Part shown: one piece after another, positions 43,190-51,705 of the stretch
Layout of the letters: every line of letters starts with the position of its first letter
How positions within the stretch are numbered: position 1 is the stretch's first letter
NCBI RefSeq assembly: GCF_000515395.1
Contig: NZ_KI911782.1
Coordinates: forward strand, 4,272,697 to 4,336,696
Direction of reading: 5' to 3'
Length of the DNA: 64,000 nt
DNA from: Jiangella gansuensis DSM 44835
GTDB lineage: Bacteria > Actinomycetota > Actinomycetes > Jiangellales > Jiangellaceae
The notes under the pieces: generated by a model
What the model was told of the DNA's origin: nothing
What the model saw: only the letters and a program-made list of their open reading frames with translations
Database searches by the model: none
Program-made: the position numbers and the translations under genes

Positions 43190-43433
43190 GAAGCGGCAGC
43201 CCGCATGAACGGGATCGATGAGATCGTGTTGTCGCTGACTGCCAACGGCCGGACCATCGGTGAGGTCTCCGCGCACTTCGACGAGGTCTACGGCGCGAAG
43301 GTGTTCAAGGACACGATCTCAGGGTCGCGGACAAGCTCGTCGGCGAGATGACCGAGTGGTGCGCCCGGCCACTTGGCTCCGTGTATCGGGTGATGTTCAT
43401 CGACGTCATTCACGTGAAGATCCGCAATGGTCG
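43190..43433 (+). pseudogene. Degenerate fragment of an IS256-type transposase
   Basis: The fragment reads NGIDEIVLSLTANGRTIGEV, then HFDEVYGAKVFKDTIS. These match residues about 120-190 of the intact transposase at 58-1326 with high identity. A one-base loss near 43320 shifts the frame; the continuation TEWCARPL and VMFIDVIHVKIRNG lies in another frame. Both ends of the gene are missing. The fragment abuts the stop of the leftward HxlR gene. Confidence 0.85.
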
Positions 43434-43435
43434 GC

Positions 43436-44098
43436 TCAAGCGCCGTGTCGGTGGCGATCACCGGCGACGTTGAACCAGCGCGGAAACGCTGCAGCGAGCT
43501 CGCGGTTTCCGCTCACCCGCAGCGAGCCGAAGTGCAGGATGTGCTGCCACGTCGTGTCCCCGCCTACATAGGCGGCCAGGCACGAGGCGTCCACGGTCAT
43601 GGTGAGATCGACGTCGTGGCCGGGGTCGCTGATGCAGAGGTCACAGGTCCCGAGCTGGCCGTCGATCACCATCCAGAACCGGCTGAGGCCGTCGGCGGAG
43701 CCGGCGACCCGAAACGCGACCACCACGCGTCGTGCCGGTACATCGGTGAGGACCGCCTGCTGTCGAAGCGTCCACAGCAGGTCGCCGGCGTTCAAGGTGT
43801 CGGTCTCGCAGCTGAAGCGGTTACCCCACGCGGTCATGGCATCGAGCACCGGCTTCAACTGCTGCCCTGAAGGGGTCAACGCATAGCCATGATCGGAGCG
43901 GGTCACCACACCCACCCGTTCGAGGTAGCGCAGGCGGCGGAAGAGCACGGTCGGCGACATCGTCGGCAGGGATCGGCGCAGGTCGTTGAAGCGGCACCGC
44001 CCGTGCTGCAACTGGTGGACGATCGGCACGGTCCAGCGTTCGGCCAACACGTCCGCACAGGTCATCACGGCGCAGAGCTCGCCGTACTCCTCCTCCAC
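43436..44098 (-). CDS. HxlR-family regulator with SCP2-like C-terminal domain
   Basis: A 220-residue protein. Residues about 10-95 are an HxlR winged helix (CADVLAERWTVPIVHQL, RFNDLRRSLPTMSPTVLFRR, LERVGVVTR). The C-terminal part from about 125 (RFWMVIDGQLGTCDLCISD, then DASCLAAYVGGDTTW) resembles sterol carrier protein 2 domains and may bind a small lipid-like ligand. GTG at 44098 is chosen because the upstream frame is unrelated to the family. Its 3' end touches the transposase fragment, so its last residues may be altered. Confidence 0.82.
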   Translation of the reverse strand: MEEEYGELCAVMTCADVLAERWTVPIVHQLQHGRCRFNDLRRSLPTMSPTVLFRRLRYLERVGVVTRSDHGYALTPSGQQLKPVLDAMTAWGNRFSCETDTLNAGDLLWTLRQQAVLTDVPARRVVVAFRVAGSADGLSRFWMVIDGQLGTCDLCISDPGHDVDLTMTVDASCLAAYVGGDTTWQHILHFGSLRVSGNRELAAAFPRWFNVAGDRHRHGA

Positions 44099-44207
44099 GC
44101 CTCCACGGTAGAACCGGTGCACGGCATGTACCAGTACACGTCGTGCACTTCCTCGGCCGGCGGAAACGGCGAATCCTGAAAGCAGGCACGAGTCAGGAGG
44201 AAGCAGA

Positions 44208-45017
44208 ATGACCATCGACCGCGAACTGCAAGACATCGCCCGCCGCACCTGGTCGGCCGGCAACTGGGACAAGGTCGCCGACTTCATCGGCAACGCCGGA
44301 CCTCGTCTCCTCGACGCCCTTGACGTCTCGGCGGGCATGACCCTGCTCGACGTCGGCGCGGGCAGCGGCGGCTCGGTGGCTATCCCGGCCGCGCTGCGCG
44401 GCCTGGACGTCACCGCCACGGACCTGGTGCCCGATCACTTCGACGCGGGCCGCCAGCGTGCCGCGCAGGTGGGGGTGTCGCTGGATTGGGTGGAGGCCGA
44501 CGCCCTCGACCTCCCCTTCGAGGACGAGTCCTTCGACCGGGTGACCTCCACCTTCGGGCACATGTTCGCCCCCGACCACGCCCGGGCGGCGAGCGAACTG
44601 GTCCGCGTCTGCAAGCCCGGCGGCCGGATCGGGCTGGCATGTTGGTCGCCGCAGGGCACCATCGGCCGGTTCTTCGCACTGACGGGTGAGTTCCTGCCGC
44701 CGCCTCCACCGGGCTTCGTCCCGCCGGTGGCCTGGGGCTCCGAACAGTACGTGCGCGAGCTCCTCGCCCCGTACGGCCTGGATCTGGCCTTCCAGGAACT
44801 GTTGAACACGTTCATCGACGAAAGTCCCCAACACTATGAGGACTTCATGTTCGCGAACTTCGGGCCGCTGGTCACCGCCGTCGAGGCTCTGGGCGAGCGG
44901 GCCGACGAGTTCCGGGCCGCCAACCTCGCGCTGTACGACGACATCAACCAAGCCACCGACGGCACCCTGCGCTACGAGGGGCAGTACCTCCAGACCATCG
45001 CCGTCAAACCAACATGA
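44208..45017 (+). CDS. SAM-dependent class I methyltransferase
   Basis: A 269-residue enzyme with the SAM-binding loop LLDVGAGSGGSVAIP, the acidic VTATDLVPDHF strand, ADALDLPFEDESFDRV and the LVRVCKPGGRIGLACW post-motif. The acceptor is not predictable. It is divergent from the HxlR gene, which may control it. GGAGG precedes the ATG. Confidence 0.9.
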   Translation: MTIDRELQDIARRTWSAGNWDKVADFIGNAGPRLLDALDVSAGMTLLDVGAGSGGSVAIPAALRGLDVTATDLVPDHFDAGRQRAAQVGVSLDWVEADALDLPFEDESFDRVTSTFGHMFAPDHARAASELVRVCKPGGRIGLACWSPQGTIGRFFALTGEFLPPPPPGFVPPVAWGSEQYVRELLAPYGLDLAFQELLNTFIDESPQHYEDFMFANFGPLVTAVEALGERADEFRAANLALYDDINQATDGTLRYEGQYLQTIAVKPT

Positions 45018-45484
45018 GGATCCAACGACGCATCGACGCCAGGCTGCACGCAAGCAGGCCGGTTCGAGGCTACGCAGCATGGCCGGGCTCAACGATTGGT
45101 GCCGGCTGCACTACTGCGGTGCGGGCCGGCTAGCCCCCACCGCAGTAGTCCGTGAGAGCTTCATGCGAAAGTGCCGCGATCGCCCCGTGGCGCGCCACCT
45201 CTCGAACGCCGGCCGGGATCGGCCGCGGCAGCGACCGAGCGGTGGTAGTTGTCGGGTGCCCCGGCGCCTACGCGAGGCTCGGGCTCCCACGGCTCGGGAC
45301 GCATTCCTCCAATTGAGAATGGGTCTTCGTGCAGACCTCTGACACGATGTCGAAGTCACCCGATGAGCAACGCTGATTGCGGTGGACGGATCATCGCACT
45401 GGGATGAACACATCATCGGTTCAGCATGTTCGCAGTGGCGCCTGACCTTGCCCGTCGTGTTGCCAGTGAGCTGGGCCTCAACAG
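45018..45484. other. Intergenic stretch with a long hairpin
   Basis: No coding signal was recognised. The only clear structure is the 12-bp-arm hairpin at 45110-45149. Confidence 0.4.
45110..45149 (+). terminator. Terminator-type hairpin after the methyltransferase gene
   Basis: ACTACTGCGGTG and CACCGCAGTAGT are exact reverse complements separated by 16 GC-rich bases that can pair further (GGGC with GCCC). It lies 92 bases past the methyltransferase stop. Confidence 0.6.
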
Positions 45485-45997
45485 TCACCCGCGGTCCGCA
45501 GTGCGTCGGTGGCTGCGCGCCTCGGGAAACGTCGCCACAACTACGACGACGACTGCGAACACCGTCAGCGCAGCCAATGTGCGCAGCAGATTCCACTCGT
45601 TCCACGGATCCTCGAACGCCGCCCGCGCTTCGACCAACGCCGCCGAGGAGGGATCGGTCCGCTCAGCGAGTTCGTCGTTCAGGGGCACATTGACGAGGAA
45701 CGTCACGCCGAGGACCCCGACCGCGTAGATCGCCGTCGCCACGGCCAATGCCACACGAGCGGCGACACCGGACACTGTGACGGCAGCCAGGGCGAGTAGC
45801 GGCGCGCTGCCGAAGAAGAACGCTGCGAACCATCCGGTACGCACGGTCGCATTGATGCTCTGCATCGCCTGCACGTACGTGGCGTCGTCCACCACCGCCA
45901 ACCCTCGGGTGACAGAGATCGTGTAGGTGACGAAGAATCCCGCCGCCAGGCCGGTCGCAAGCGTGGCCAGTACGGCGACAATGCGTGGGAAGGTCAT
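45485..45997 (-). CDS. DUF1772/anthrone-oxygenase-like membrane protein
   Basis: A 170-residue membrane protein with four helices (ATLATGLAAGFFVTYTISV at the N-terminus). VNVPLNDELAERTDP and WNEWNLLRTLAAL are typical DUF1772 motifs. ATG at 45997 follows GGGGTG; a TTG four codons earlier is less likely. It is divergent from a TetR gene that probably controls it. Confidence 0.85.
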   Translation of the reverse strand: MTFPRIVAVLATLATGLAAGFFVTYTISVTRGLAVVDDATYVQAMQSINATVRTGWFAAFFFGSAPLLALAAVTVSGVAARVALAVATAIYAVGVLGVTFLVNVPLNDELAERTDPSSAALVEARAAFEDPWNEWNLLRTLAALTVFAVVVVVVATFPEARSHRRTADRG

Positions 45998-46019
45998 GAC
46001 ACACCCCAAAAGTAATCGA

Positions 46020-46029
46020 ACCGATCGGT
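46020..46029. promoter_or_regulatory. Candidate TetR operator
   Basis: ACCGATCGGT is a perfect 10-base palindrome in the 69 bases between the divergent DUF1772 and TetR genes. A second repeat, ACCGTA with TACGGT (46039-46058), follows. Confidence 0.5.
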
Positions 46030-46066
46030 ACGCTTGTTACCGTATGCGCTGGTACGGTTTGGGTCC

Positions 46067-46687
46067 ATGGCAGGAGCAACACGGCGTCGAGGCCGCCCAC
46101 CGGCCGCCGATGCACGCGCACACCGCAACCGAGTACTTGGCGCCGCGCGAGATTGCCTCGCCGAGCATGGTTACGAACGCACCACGATGCTCGCGATAGC
46201 CCATCGCAGTGGCTCCTCGAAGGAGACCCTCTACCGTTGGTTCGGCGACAAGGCCGGACTGTTCCGAGCGCTCGTCGAGGACGAAGGGGCGCGGACGGTC
46301 CAGAGCCTGCGTCGTCATCTGCGGGCTGACGACGAGCCCCTGAGGGTCCTCACCGATTTCGGGGTCAGCCTACTGAAGCTGCTCACTGGCGACTGGTCAC
46401 TTGCCGCGAACCGCGCCGCGATGTCATCACCTGAGCTGGCCGGCATCGTCCTCGCCAATGGCCGGCACGCGGTAGGGCCGGAAGTCGAGGCCTACCTGGC
46501 CGAGCTCGACGCCCGCGGAGTACTCATTGTCTCCAACCCGGGGGAGGCCTTCACACTGCTGTATGGCTTGATCGTTCGCGATACGCAGATCCGGGCGCTA
46601 CTTGGCGAGCGCTCGCCAACACCGCATGCGTTGCGCAGACAAGCCGAACACGGCGTCCGGGTGTTCTACTCGCTACACGCCGCCTGA
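46067..46687 (+). CDS. TetR-family regulator
   Basis: A 206-residue regulator with the helix-turn-helix YERTTMLAIAHRSGSSKETL and WFGDKAGLF after an Arg/Pro-rich N-terminus, and a C-terminal domain of the TetR_C type (NRAAMSSPELAGIVL). ATG at 46067 is preferred over an upstream frame start at 46034 that overlaps the promoter repeats. It probably represses the divergent DUF1772 gene. Confidence 0.88.
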   Translation: MAGATRRRGRPPAADARAHRNRVLGAARDCLAEHGYERTTMLAIAHRSGSSKETLYRWFGDKAGLFRALVEDEGARTVQSLRRHLRADDEPLRVLTDFGVSLLKLLTGDWSLAANRAAMSSPELAGIVLANGRHAVGPEVEAYLAELDARGVLIVSNPGEAFTLLYGLIVRDTQIRALLGERSPTPHALRRQAEHGVRVFYSLHAA

Positions 46688-46756
46688 TCGGAGACCTGCC
46701 GGGTAGCGAGGTGTTCCCGGCGACGGCGGCAAGCTGATTCGTGTCGCACCGATCGA

Positions 46757-46930
46757 CTGACCGGCTGCGCTCACACCGCCTCGGCCGAGATCCTCGTCAG
46801 CCACACCGCCGCCATCCTGCAGCGGCTGGAACTGGCCGAATCGGACACGATGGCATCGTTGGACGAGGCGACCGGCACCGTTCGGATAGCCGTATTCCAG
46901 TCGGTCGCTATTGCGCTGATGCCCGAACCG
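46757..46930 (+). pseudogene. LysR-family regulator remnant
   Basis: The frame ASAEILVSHTAAILQRLEL, then TGTVRIAVFQSVAIALMP, matches the junction between the DNA-binding and effector domains of LysR regulators. No helix-turn-helix part and no effector core remain. It fills the 276 bases between the TetR gene and the SelA-like gene. Confidence 0.6.
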
Positions 46931-46963
46931 GGAGGGTACTCGGTGGTAGTGCGTCGCTGCAGG

Positions 46964-48076
46964 TCAGAGTGTCGTTGTGAGGTGATCGCGTAGCCGCTCG
47001 GCGACGTCCGGGACGTCAGCGTCGCAGAGGTTGAACGGGTTGACGACGAGTGCTCCTGGCGGCGGTTCTTGGTGGAGGGCGATGGGTGGGTCGGCGTCGA
47101 TGAGTCCGCGCTGGACGGCGGCCGCGATCGCAGTCGCGTTCTCGTGGTCGATGGTGACGAGGATGCTGGGGATGCGGAAGGTGTGGTCGTCGTGTTCGAT
47201 GGTGGCGGTGACGTGGGGGAGCCGGGTGAGACCGGCGACGATGGGTTCGAGGCGTGCGCGGTAGGTGCTCATCAGCCCGTCGTGGTCGGTGTTCAGTGCC
47301 TCTCTTACGGCGGCATGGAGTCCGGCGATGGTTTCGCGGCTGACCTTGTGCGGTCTTCCGAGTTCGATGTTGGGGCTGGCGAGCGTGCGGGCGATCTCGA
47401 TGAGGTCGCGTCGGCCCGTGAGGATGCCGCTGTTCTGCGGGCCGCGGAGGTACTTTCCGCCACTGAACTGGACGAGATCGGCGCCGCTGGCGGTGAAGGC
47501 CGTCAAGTTCGCCATGGGTGGCAGGGCGCCCGCGGCGTCGACGATGACGGGCAGGTCGTGTCGGTGGGCGACGCGGACCATGGTGTCGAGGTCGAGGCCG
47601 CGGGATGGGCCGGAGACCACGTGGAGCACTGCGATGGTGCTGGGGTCGGCGGCGGCGTCGAGGTCTGCCGGGCTGGTGTGCTCGGCGGTGCCGATCCAGC
47701 GCAGGTGGGCGCCGGCCAGGGTGGGTAGCCGCGTGAACGGGTTCTGGTGGGCGCGCTGCACGATGACGTGGTTGGGCGGGCGGGTGTGGCCCGGGAGGGC
47801 GCGAACAGCGGCGGGGTCGTGCCGGGCCAGGCAGGCGGCGGTGGCCAGGACCACTGCGCTGGCCGCGCCGCTGGTGACCATGGCGGCTTCGGCGCCGGTG
47901 ACGGTGGCCAGGTAGCGCCCGACGGCGTCGTTGAGTTCGGTGACGTCGACAAAGTCGTGAGAGGCGTCGATCATGGCCGCTTGGACGGTGTCGGTGAGCC
48001 GGGATCCCCCGTATCGGGTGTTGGTCCCGGCGGCGTTGATGACGCGCCGTACGGCCAGGTCGTCGTAGATGGTCAT
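46964..48076 (-). CDS. SelA-like PLP-dependent enzyme
   Basis: A 370-residue PLP enzyme related to selenocysteine synthase SelA and DgaE/D-glucosaminate-6-phosphate ammonia-lyase-type proteins. RRVINAAGTNTRYGGS opens the protein, GAEAAMVTSGAASAVVLA binds the phosphate, VIVDAAGALPP holds the PLP Asp and VQFSGGKYLRGPQNSG the Schiff-base Lys. No selC-type gene or selenoprotein was seen nearby, so an amino-acid or amino-sugar lyase role is more likely. It follows a truncated sugar permease by seven bases. Confidence 0.85.
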   Translation of the reverse strand: MTIYDDLAVRRVINAAGTNTRYGGSRLTDTVQAAMIDASHDFVDVTELNDAVGRYLATVTGAEAAMVTSGAASAVVLATAACLARHDPAAVRALPGHTRPPNHVIVQRAHQNPFTRLPTLAGAHLRWIGTAEHTSPADLDAAADPSTIAVLHVVSGPSRGLDLDTMVRVAHRHDLPVIVDAAGALPPMANLTAFTASGADLVQFSGGKYLRGPQNSGILTGRRDLIEIARTLASPNIELGRPHKVSRETIAGLHAAVREALNTDHDGLMSTYRARLEPIVAGLTRLPHVTATIEHDDHTFRIPSILVTIDHENATAIAAAVQRGLIDADPPIALHQEPPPGALVVNPFNLCDADVPDVAERLRDHLTTTL

Positions 48077-48083
48077 TCGATGG

Positions 48084-48647
48084 TCATCCTTGGAGTCCGG
48101 AGCGAACGAAGGCGGAGATGATGGAGCGCTGTGCGACGAGGTAGAGCAGGAGTGGTGGGAGCAGTGTCAGCAGGGTGGTGGCCATGAGCTCGCCCCACAG
48201 TTGTGCTCCTTCGAGATCCGACGCCATGAACTGCAGGCCGATGGGCAGCGTGCGGGTGTCGATGTCGGTGAGCACAGTGAGCGGCCACAGGTAGGCGTTC
48301 CAGCCGGAGACGAAGTAGATGACGGTCACGACGGCGATGGCCGGCCGGGTGATGGGCAGGATGATTCGCCACAGGGTGCTCCAGCTGCCGGCTCCGTCGA
48401 GGTGGGCGGCCTGAACGAGGTCGATGGGGATCTGCAACATCGCCTGGCGCAGGAGGAAGATCCCGAAGCCGCAGAACGCGAGGCTGGGCACGATGACGCC
48501 TTGCGGTGTGTTCACCCAGCCGAGGTGGGAGATGGTGACGAAGTTCGGGACGAGTGTGACGATGCTCGGCGCGATCATCGTGCCGATGACCAGCAGGAAC
48601 AGGAGCCGCTTGGCCGGGAGGGTGAAGAACGCGAAGCCGTGGGCGAA
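48084..48647 (-). pseudogene. 5'-truncated sugar ABC importer permease (UgpE/MalG type)
   Basis: About 188 C-terminal residues of a CUT1-type permease remain: LFLLVIGTMIAPSIVTLVPN, FLLRQAMLQIPIDLVQAAHLDGAGSW, the EAA-like loop, and FVSGWNAYLWPL. The N-terminal 80 or so residues are missing. The frame runs in phase into the tail of a serine recombinase at about 48648, so a chimeric start exists but is unlikely to give a working transporter. The binding protein and partner permease are absent. Confidence 0.8.
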
Positions 48648-48654
48648 TCCCTCC

Positions 48655-48953
48655 TCGGACACGCCCAAACCCCCGCCTTGGTCAACATCTACTCTGACCA
48701 GGCGCGGGGTTGGTTCATAAGTCAGTCGTAGGCGAGGGCGTCGTAGATTTCGACGCGTTCCTCGGCCGTGGCGCCGCCGAGGGCCTTCGTGATTCCACGA
48801 GCTGATCGACAAATGTCGCGATGTCGGCCTCGGTCACATCTTGGAGTTTGCTCGTAGCTTCGTCGCATTTCAGCGTGCGCTGGTCGATCTAGCGGTCCAG
48901 GTCGCTGATGCGTTCTCGCAGGTCCGTCACTCGGGAGTTGTGGGTTTCGGCGT
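48655..48953 (-). pseudogene. C-terminal remnant of a large serine recombinase
   Basis: Read leftward, RVTDLRERISDLDR (then a stop) and DEATSKLQDVTEADIATFVD give the coiled-coil part. A shifted frame gives AEERVEIYDALAYD, and another LRLTYEPTPRLVRVDVDQGG. These are typical of the C-terminus of serine integrases. The catalytic domain is missing and at least one stop and two frameshifts are present. It adjoins the truncated permease, marking an old insertion. Confidence 0.65.
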
Positions 48954-49204
48954 CCTGCTGCCCGCTGGTGTGAAGCGTCCCGGGTTCTCTGCCGCTCTTG
49001 TGCGGGTTGCGGCTCTTGGTTGAGCAGCGTAGCGCCCCGCCACCTTGCAGCAGCGACGCACCTTCACCACCGCACGTTGGTCTTCTCGAACACGCTCTCA
49101 GTCCGGAACGCGAGGGCTACGTGCGGACACAGGTCGCGCACCGATTAGGTTCTCGCGTCGCGCCCGTCGGTACGTGTGACATCGACTCACGGGAGGCTGA
49201 CGCC

Positions 49205-49789
49205 ATGCGGAAACTGACCTTTGGCATGAATGTGACCCTGGACGGCTACATCGCCGCGCCCGGCGACGACCTCGGCTGGAGTGGGGGTGAGGGACCGGAC
49301 TCGTCGCCGAGCGACGAGCTGTTCCAGTGGTGGTCCGACCGGGTGGCGGCGACGGGCCTGGCGCTGTATGGGCGCAAACTGTGGGAGACGATGAGTTCCC
49401 ACTGGCCGACCGCCGACCAGCAGCCCGGCGCCACACCGGCGGAGATCGAGTTCGCCGGCCGCTGGCGGGACATGCCGAAGGTGGTGTTCTCCTCGACGAT
49501 CGACAAGGTCGACTGGGACACCCGTCTGGTCGCCGGCGACGCGGTCGCCGAGATCACCAGGCTCAAGGCCGAGGACGCCGGCCCGATGGACATCGGCGGC
49601 GCGACGCTCGCCGGGGCGGCGATGCGGGCCGGGCTGATCGACGAGTATGTGCTGGTCACCGTGCCGGTCTTGGTGGGCGGCGGCACGCCGTTCTTCACCG
49701 CGCTGGACAGCTGGGTGAACCTGAGCCTGGTGGAGACGCGGACATTTTCCGGCGGCGTGGTGCTGACCCGATACGAGACGAGGCGCTGA
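49205..49789 (+). CDS. Dihydrofolate reductase/RibD C-terminal-family protein
   Basis: A 194-residue protein of the deaminase-reductase family, common in actinobacteria and of mostly unknown substrate. KLTFGMNVTLDGYIAAPG opens it, TGLALYGRKLWETM and MPKVVFSSTIDKV follow, and IDEYVLVTVPVLVGGGTPFF is the reductase end motif. GGGAGG lies eight bases before the ATG. It is convergent with the sigma factor gene. Confidence 0.87.
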   Translation: MRKLTFGMNVTLDGYIAAPGDDLGWSGGEGPDSSPSDELFQWWSDRVAATGLALYGRKLWETMSSHWPTADQQPGATPAEIEFAGRWRDMPKVVFSSTIDKVDWDTRLVAGDAVAEITRLKAEDAGPMDIGGATLAGAAMRAGLIDEYVLVTVPVLVGGGTPFFTALDSWVNLSLVETRTFSGGVVLTRYETRR

Positions 49790-49876
49790 GCACGGGCCAG
49801 ACGAGTGCTCGTTCCGCGGTGATTTCGGTGACGGCGGCCCGTGCGCTGGACTCGTCGACGATGGGGACATGTGTGA

Positions 49877-50869
49877 TCACAGTGTCGGGGGCAGGTCCAG
49901 CCATGGTTTGTCGGTGGCGTCGAATCCGGTGAGCTCGGCGATCTTCCCGTCGGCGATGTGCAGGACCGCGATGGCGAATAGCCGGTACTCCGGGTCGTCG
50001 GGGGTGCGCAGGTACAGCACGGCGGCAGGCATGCGGTTGACCGTCGTGGTGGTACCGCGCCAGTCGTCGTAGCCTCGCTGGAAGAGCCCACCGGAGACCC
50101 AGCCGTCCACCGCATCCTTGGCCGTCGTGGTCAAGGTGCCCGGCTCGGGCAGCATTGCGAAGCGCAGGTCGTCGCGCAGCAGGGACATCAGCCCGTCGAG
50201 GTCGTTGCGCTCATGGGCGTCGATGTAAGACTTGACCACGCCGCGCTCGTCGTTCGACAGCTCGGGGCTCCGCCAGTCGAGGCGGCGGTCGGGCAGCTGC
50301 TCGTGCATCGTCACGCGCGCCCGCTGCAGTGCGCTGGTCACCGATGCGACGGTCAGCTCGAGGGCGTCGGCGGCCTTCGACGCCGGCCAGCCGAGGACGT
50401 CGCGCAGGATGAACACCGCCCGCTGCCGCGGCGGCAGGTGCTGGACGGCGACGATGAACGCCAGCTCGATCGTCTCCCGCGCCACCACCGATTCCTGCGG
50501 GTCCTCGGGGAGCATCCGGTCGGGGTACGGCTGCAGGTAGAGCACCTCCGACAGCTCGGACGGCACGGGTGTGCGGTTGTTGCGCTTCTCCAGGAAGTCG
50601 AGGCAGGCGTTCGTCGCGATGCGGTACAGCCACGTACGCAGCGCAGCGTGGCCCTTGAACGACTCCCGCTTGTTCCACGCTCGCAGGAACGTCTCCTGCG
50701 TCATGTCCTGGGCGTCCTCGTAGTTCGCGAGCATCCGGTAGCAGTGCACCTGCAGCTCACGCCGGTGGCGCTCCGTGATGAGCGCGAACCGCGCCGTATC
50801 GCCTGAGCGAACCGCCGCGATGAACGTGGCCTCGTCGGCGCCCAGGGGTCTAGCGTCGGTCATGGTCAT
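49877..50869 (-). CDS. ECF sigma factor with SnoaL-like C-terminal domain
   Basis: A 330-residue extracytoplasmic-function sigma factor. Region 2 is YRMLANYEDAQDMTQETFL and RTWLYRIATNACLDFL; region 4 is LPPRQRAVFILRDVLGW and ALELTVASVTSALQRARV. From about residue 205 a SnoaL-type fold (YIDAHERNDLDGLMSLL, DWRGTTTTVNRMPA) replaces an anti-sigma partner, as in large ECF groups. ATG at 50869, or 50863, follows GGAAGG. The open frame extends upstream into an SDR remnant but that part belongs to another family. Confidence 0.88.
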   Translation of the reverse strand: MTMTDARPLGADEATFIAAVRSGDTARFALITERHRRELQVHCYRMLANYEDAQDMTQETFLRAWNKRESFKGHAALRTWLYRIATNACLDFLEKRNNRTPVPSELSEVLYLQPYPDRMLPEDPQESVVARETIELAFIVAVQHLPPRQRAVFILRDVLGWPASKAADALELTVASVTSALQRARVTMHEQLPDRRLDWRSPELSNDERGVVKSYIDAHERNDLDGLMSLLRDDLRFAMLPEPGTLTTTAKDAVDGWVSGGLFQRGYDDWRGTTTTVNRMPAAVLYLRTPDDPEYRLFAIAVLHIADGKIAELTGFDATDKPWLDLPPTL

Positions 50870-50929
50870 CAATCCTTCCACCGGTGCGAGAGGGCTACCA
50901 GAACTGACGACGTGGCGGAGGACTTCTGA

Positions 50930-51142
50930 TCGGTGAAGGCCGCTCGATCCCGGCGTTGTCGACCCGATGTCGATCGGGCCGAGCGCGTCGACGGCGGAGA
51001 CGACGGCGTTCGCGACGTTCTGGCTGTCGGTTACGTCGCAGAGCGCGACGTGCGTCTTCCGCTCAGCGGTGGCCCGACCGATGCAGCTGCCGGCTCCCGT
51101 GATGAACACGGTCTTGTCGGTGAAGTCGAAGGTGATGGGCAT
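50930..51142 (-). pseudogene. Short-chain dehydrogenase remnant in frame with the sigma factor
   Basis: FDFTDKTVFITGAGSCIGRA is an SDR cofactor loop; THVALCDVTD and VSAVDALGPIDI follow with internal deletions, and the catalytic Ser/Tyr/Lys part is absent. The frame stays open into the sigma factor gene at 50869, so a computed gene call could fuse the two. Confidence 0.6.
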
Positions 51143-51208
51143 GAGGTGCTTCTTTCGTTCTGCTTCGGTGGTGATCGCGCGACCGGGCCGTTCGCCAGGG
51201 CGTGAGCG

Positions 51209-51376
51209 CCCGAGCCCGGCGAGATCGGCTACTACGCCTCGGGCGCTTGCCTGGTCCTCTACTACGCCAGCCTGGGCCGGTGGCCGGGACTGGTCCGTGT
51301 AGGCCGCTTCGACTACCCGTTGGACGAGTTGCGGTCACTGCCCGACGGCACGCGCATCCGCATCGCCGCGGGCTAG
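51209..51376 (+). pseudogene. Cyclophilin-like protein remnant
   Basis: GEIGYYASGACLVLYYASLG and RWPGLVRVGRFDYPLDEL, ending at a stop at 51374, match the C-terminal half of small cyclophilin-like proteins. There is no start or N-terminal half in the same frame. Confidence 0.5.
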
Positions 51377-51449
51377 GCCTTCCCGCCCCTCGTCGCGGGC
51401 CGCATAGCGTGAATGACGTGAACGGCACCGCCGCGTCGACCTGACCAGG

Positions 51450-51655
51450 CTCGGTCACCCGCCGAGCTGACCGAGGTGGGCATCACCGCCCGCGGCTACG
51501 CGGCGAACGTCCGCGACCCCCAGGCACTGCGCGCAGCCCTCGACGCCGCTGCCGAGGATCTCGGCTTTATCGAGGTGCTCCAGTACGGCCCGGTCCCTGC
51601 CGCGAGCTCATGAAGCCGGTACTCGAGGCTGCGGCTGCGGACCTCGTGGGCCCGA
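51450..51655 (+). pseudogene. Second short-chain dehydrogenase remnant
   Basis: ELTEVGITARGYAANVRDPQ and AALDAAAEDLGFIEVLQYGP resemble the second and third strands of an SDR. A frameshift near 51605 leads to MKPVLEAAAADLVGP in another frame. Both ends are missing. With the preceding fragments it makes about 500 bases of decayed genes upstream of the LacI gene. Confidence 0.5.
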
Positions 51656-51705
51656 GGCCTGCGACATCGCGCGCGTCGTCCTCGCACCTCGAGGGCGCTC
51701 TCGCG

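Noticed and set aside
46964-48076. Selenocysteine synthase SelA
   Set aside because: SelA homology is only at family level; no selenocysteine tRNA, SelB or selenoprotein was seen, and the neighbours are sugar-transport genes.
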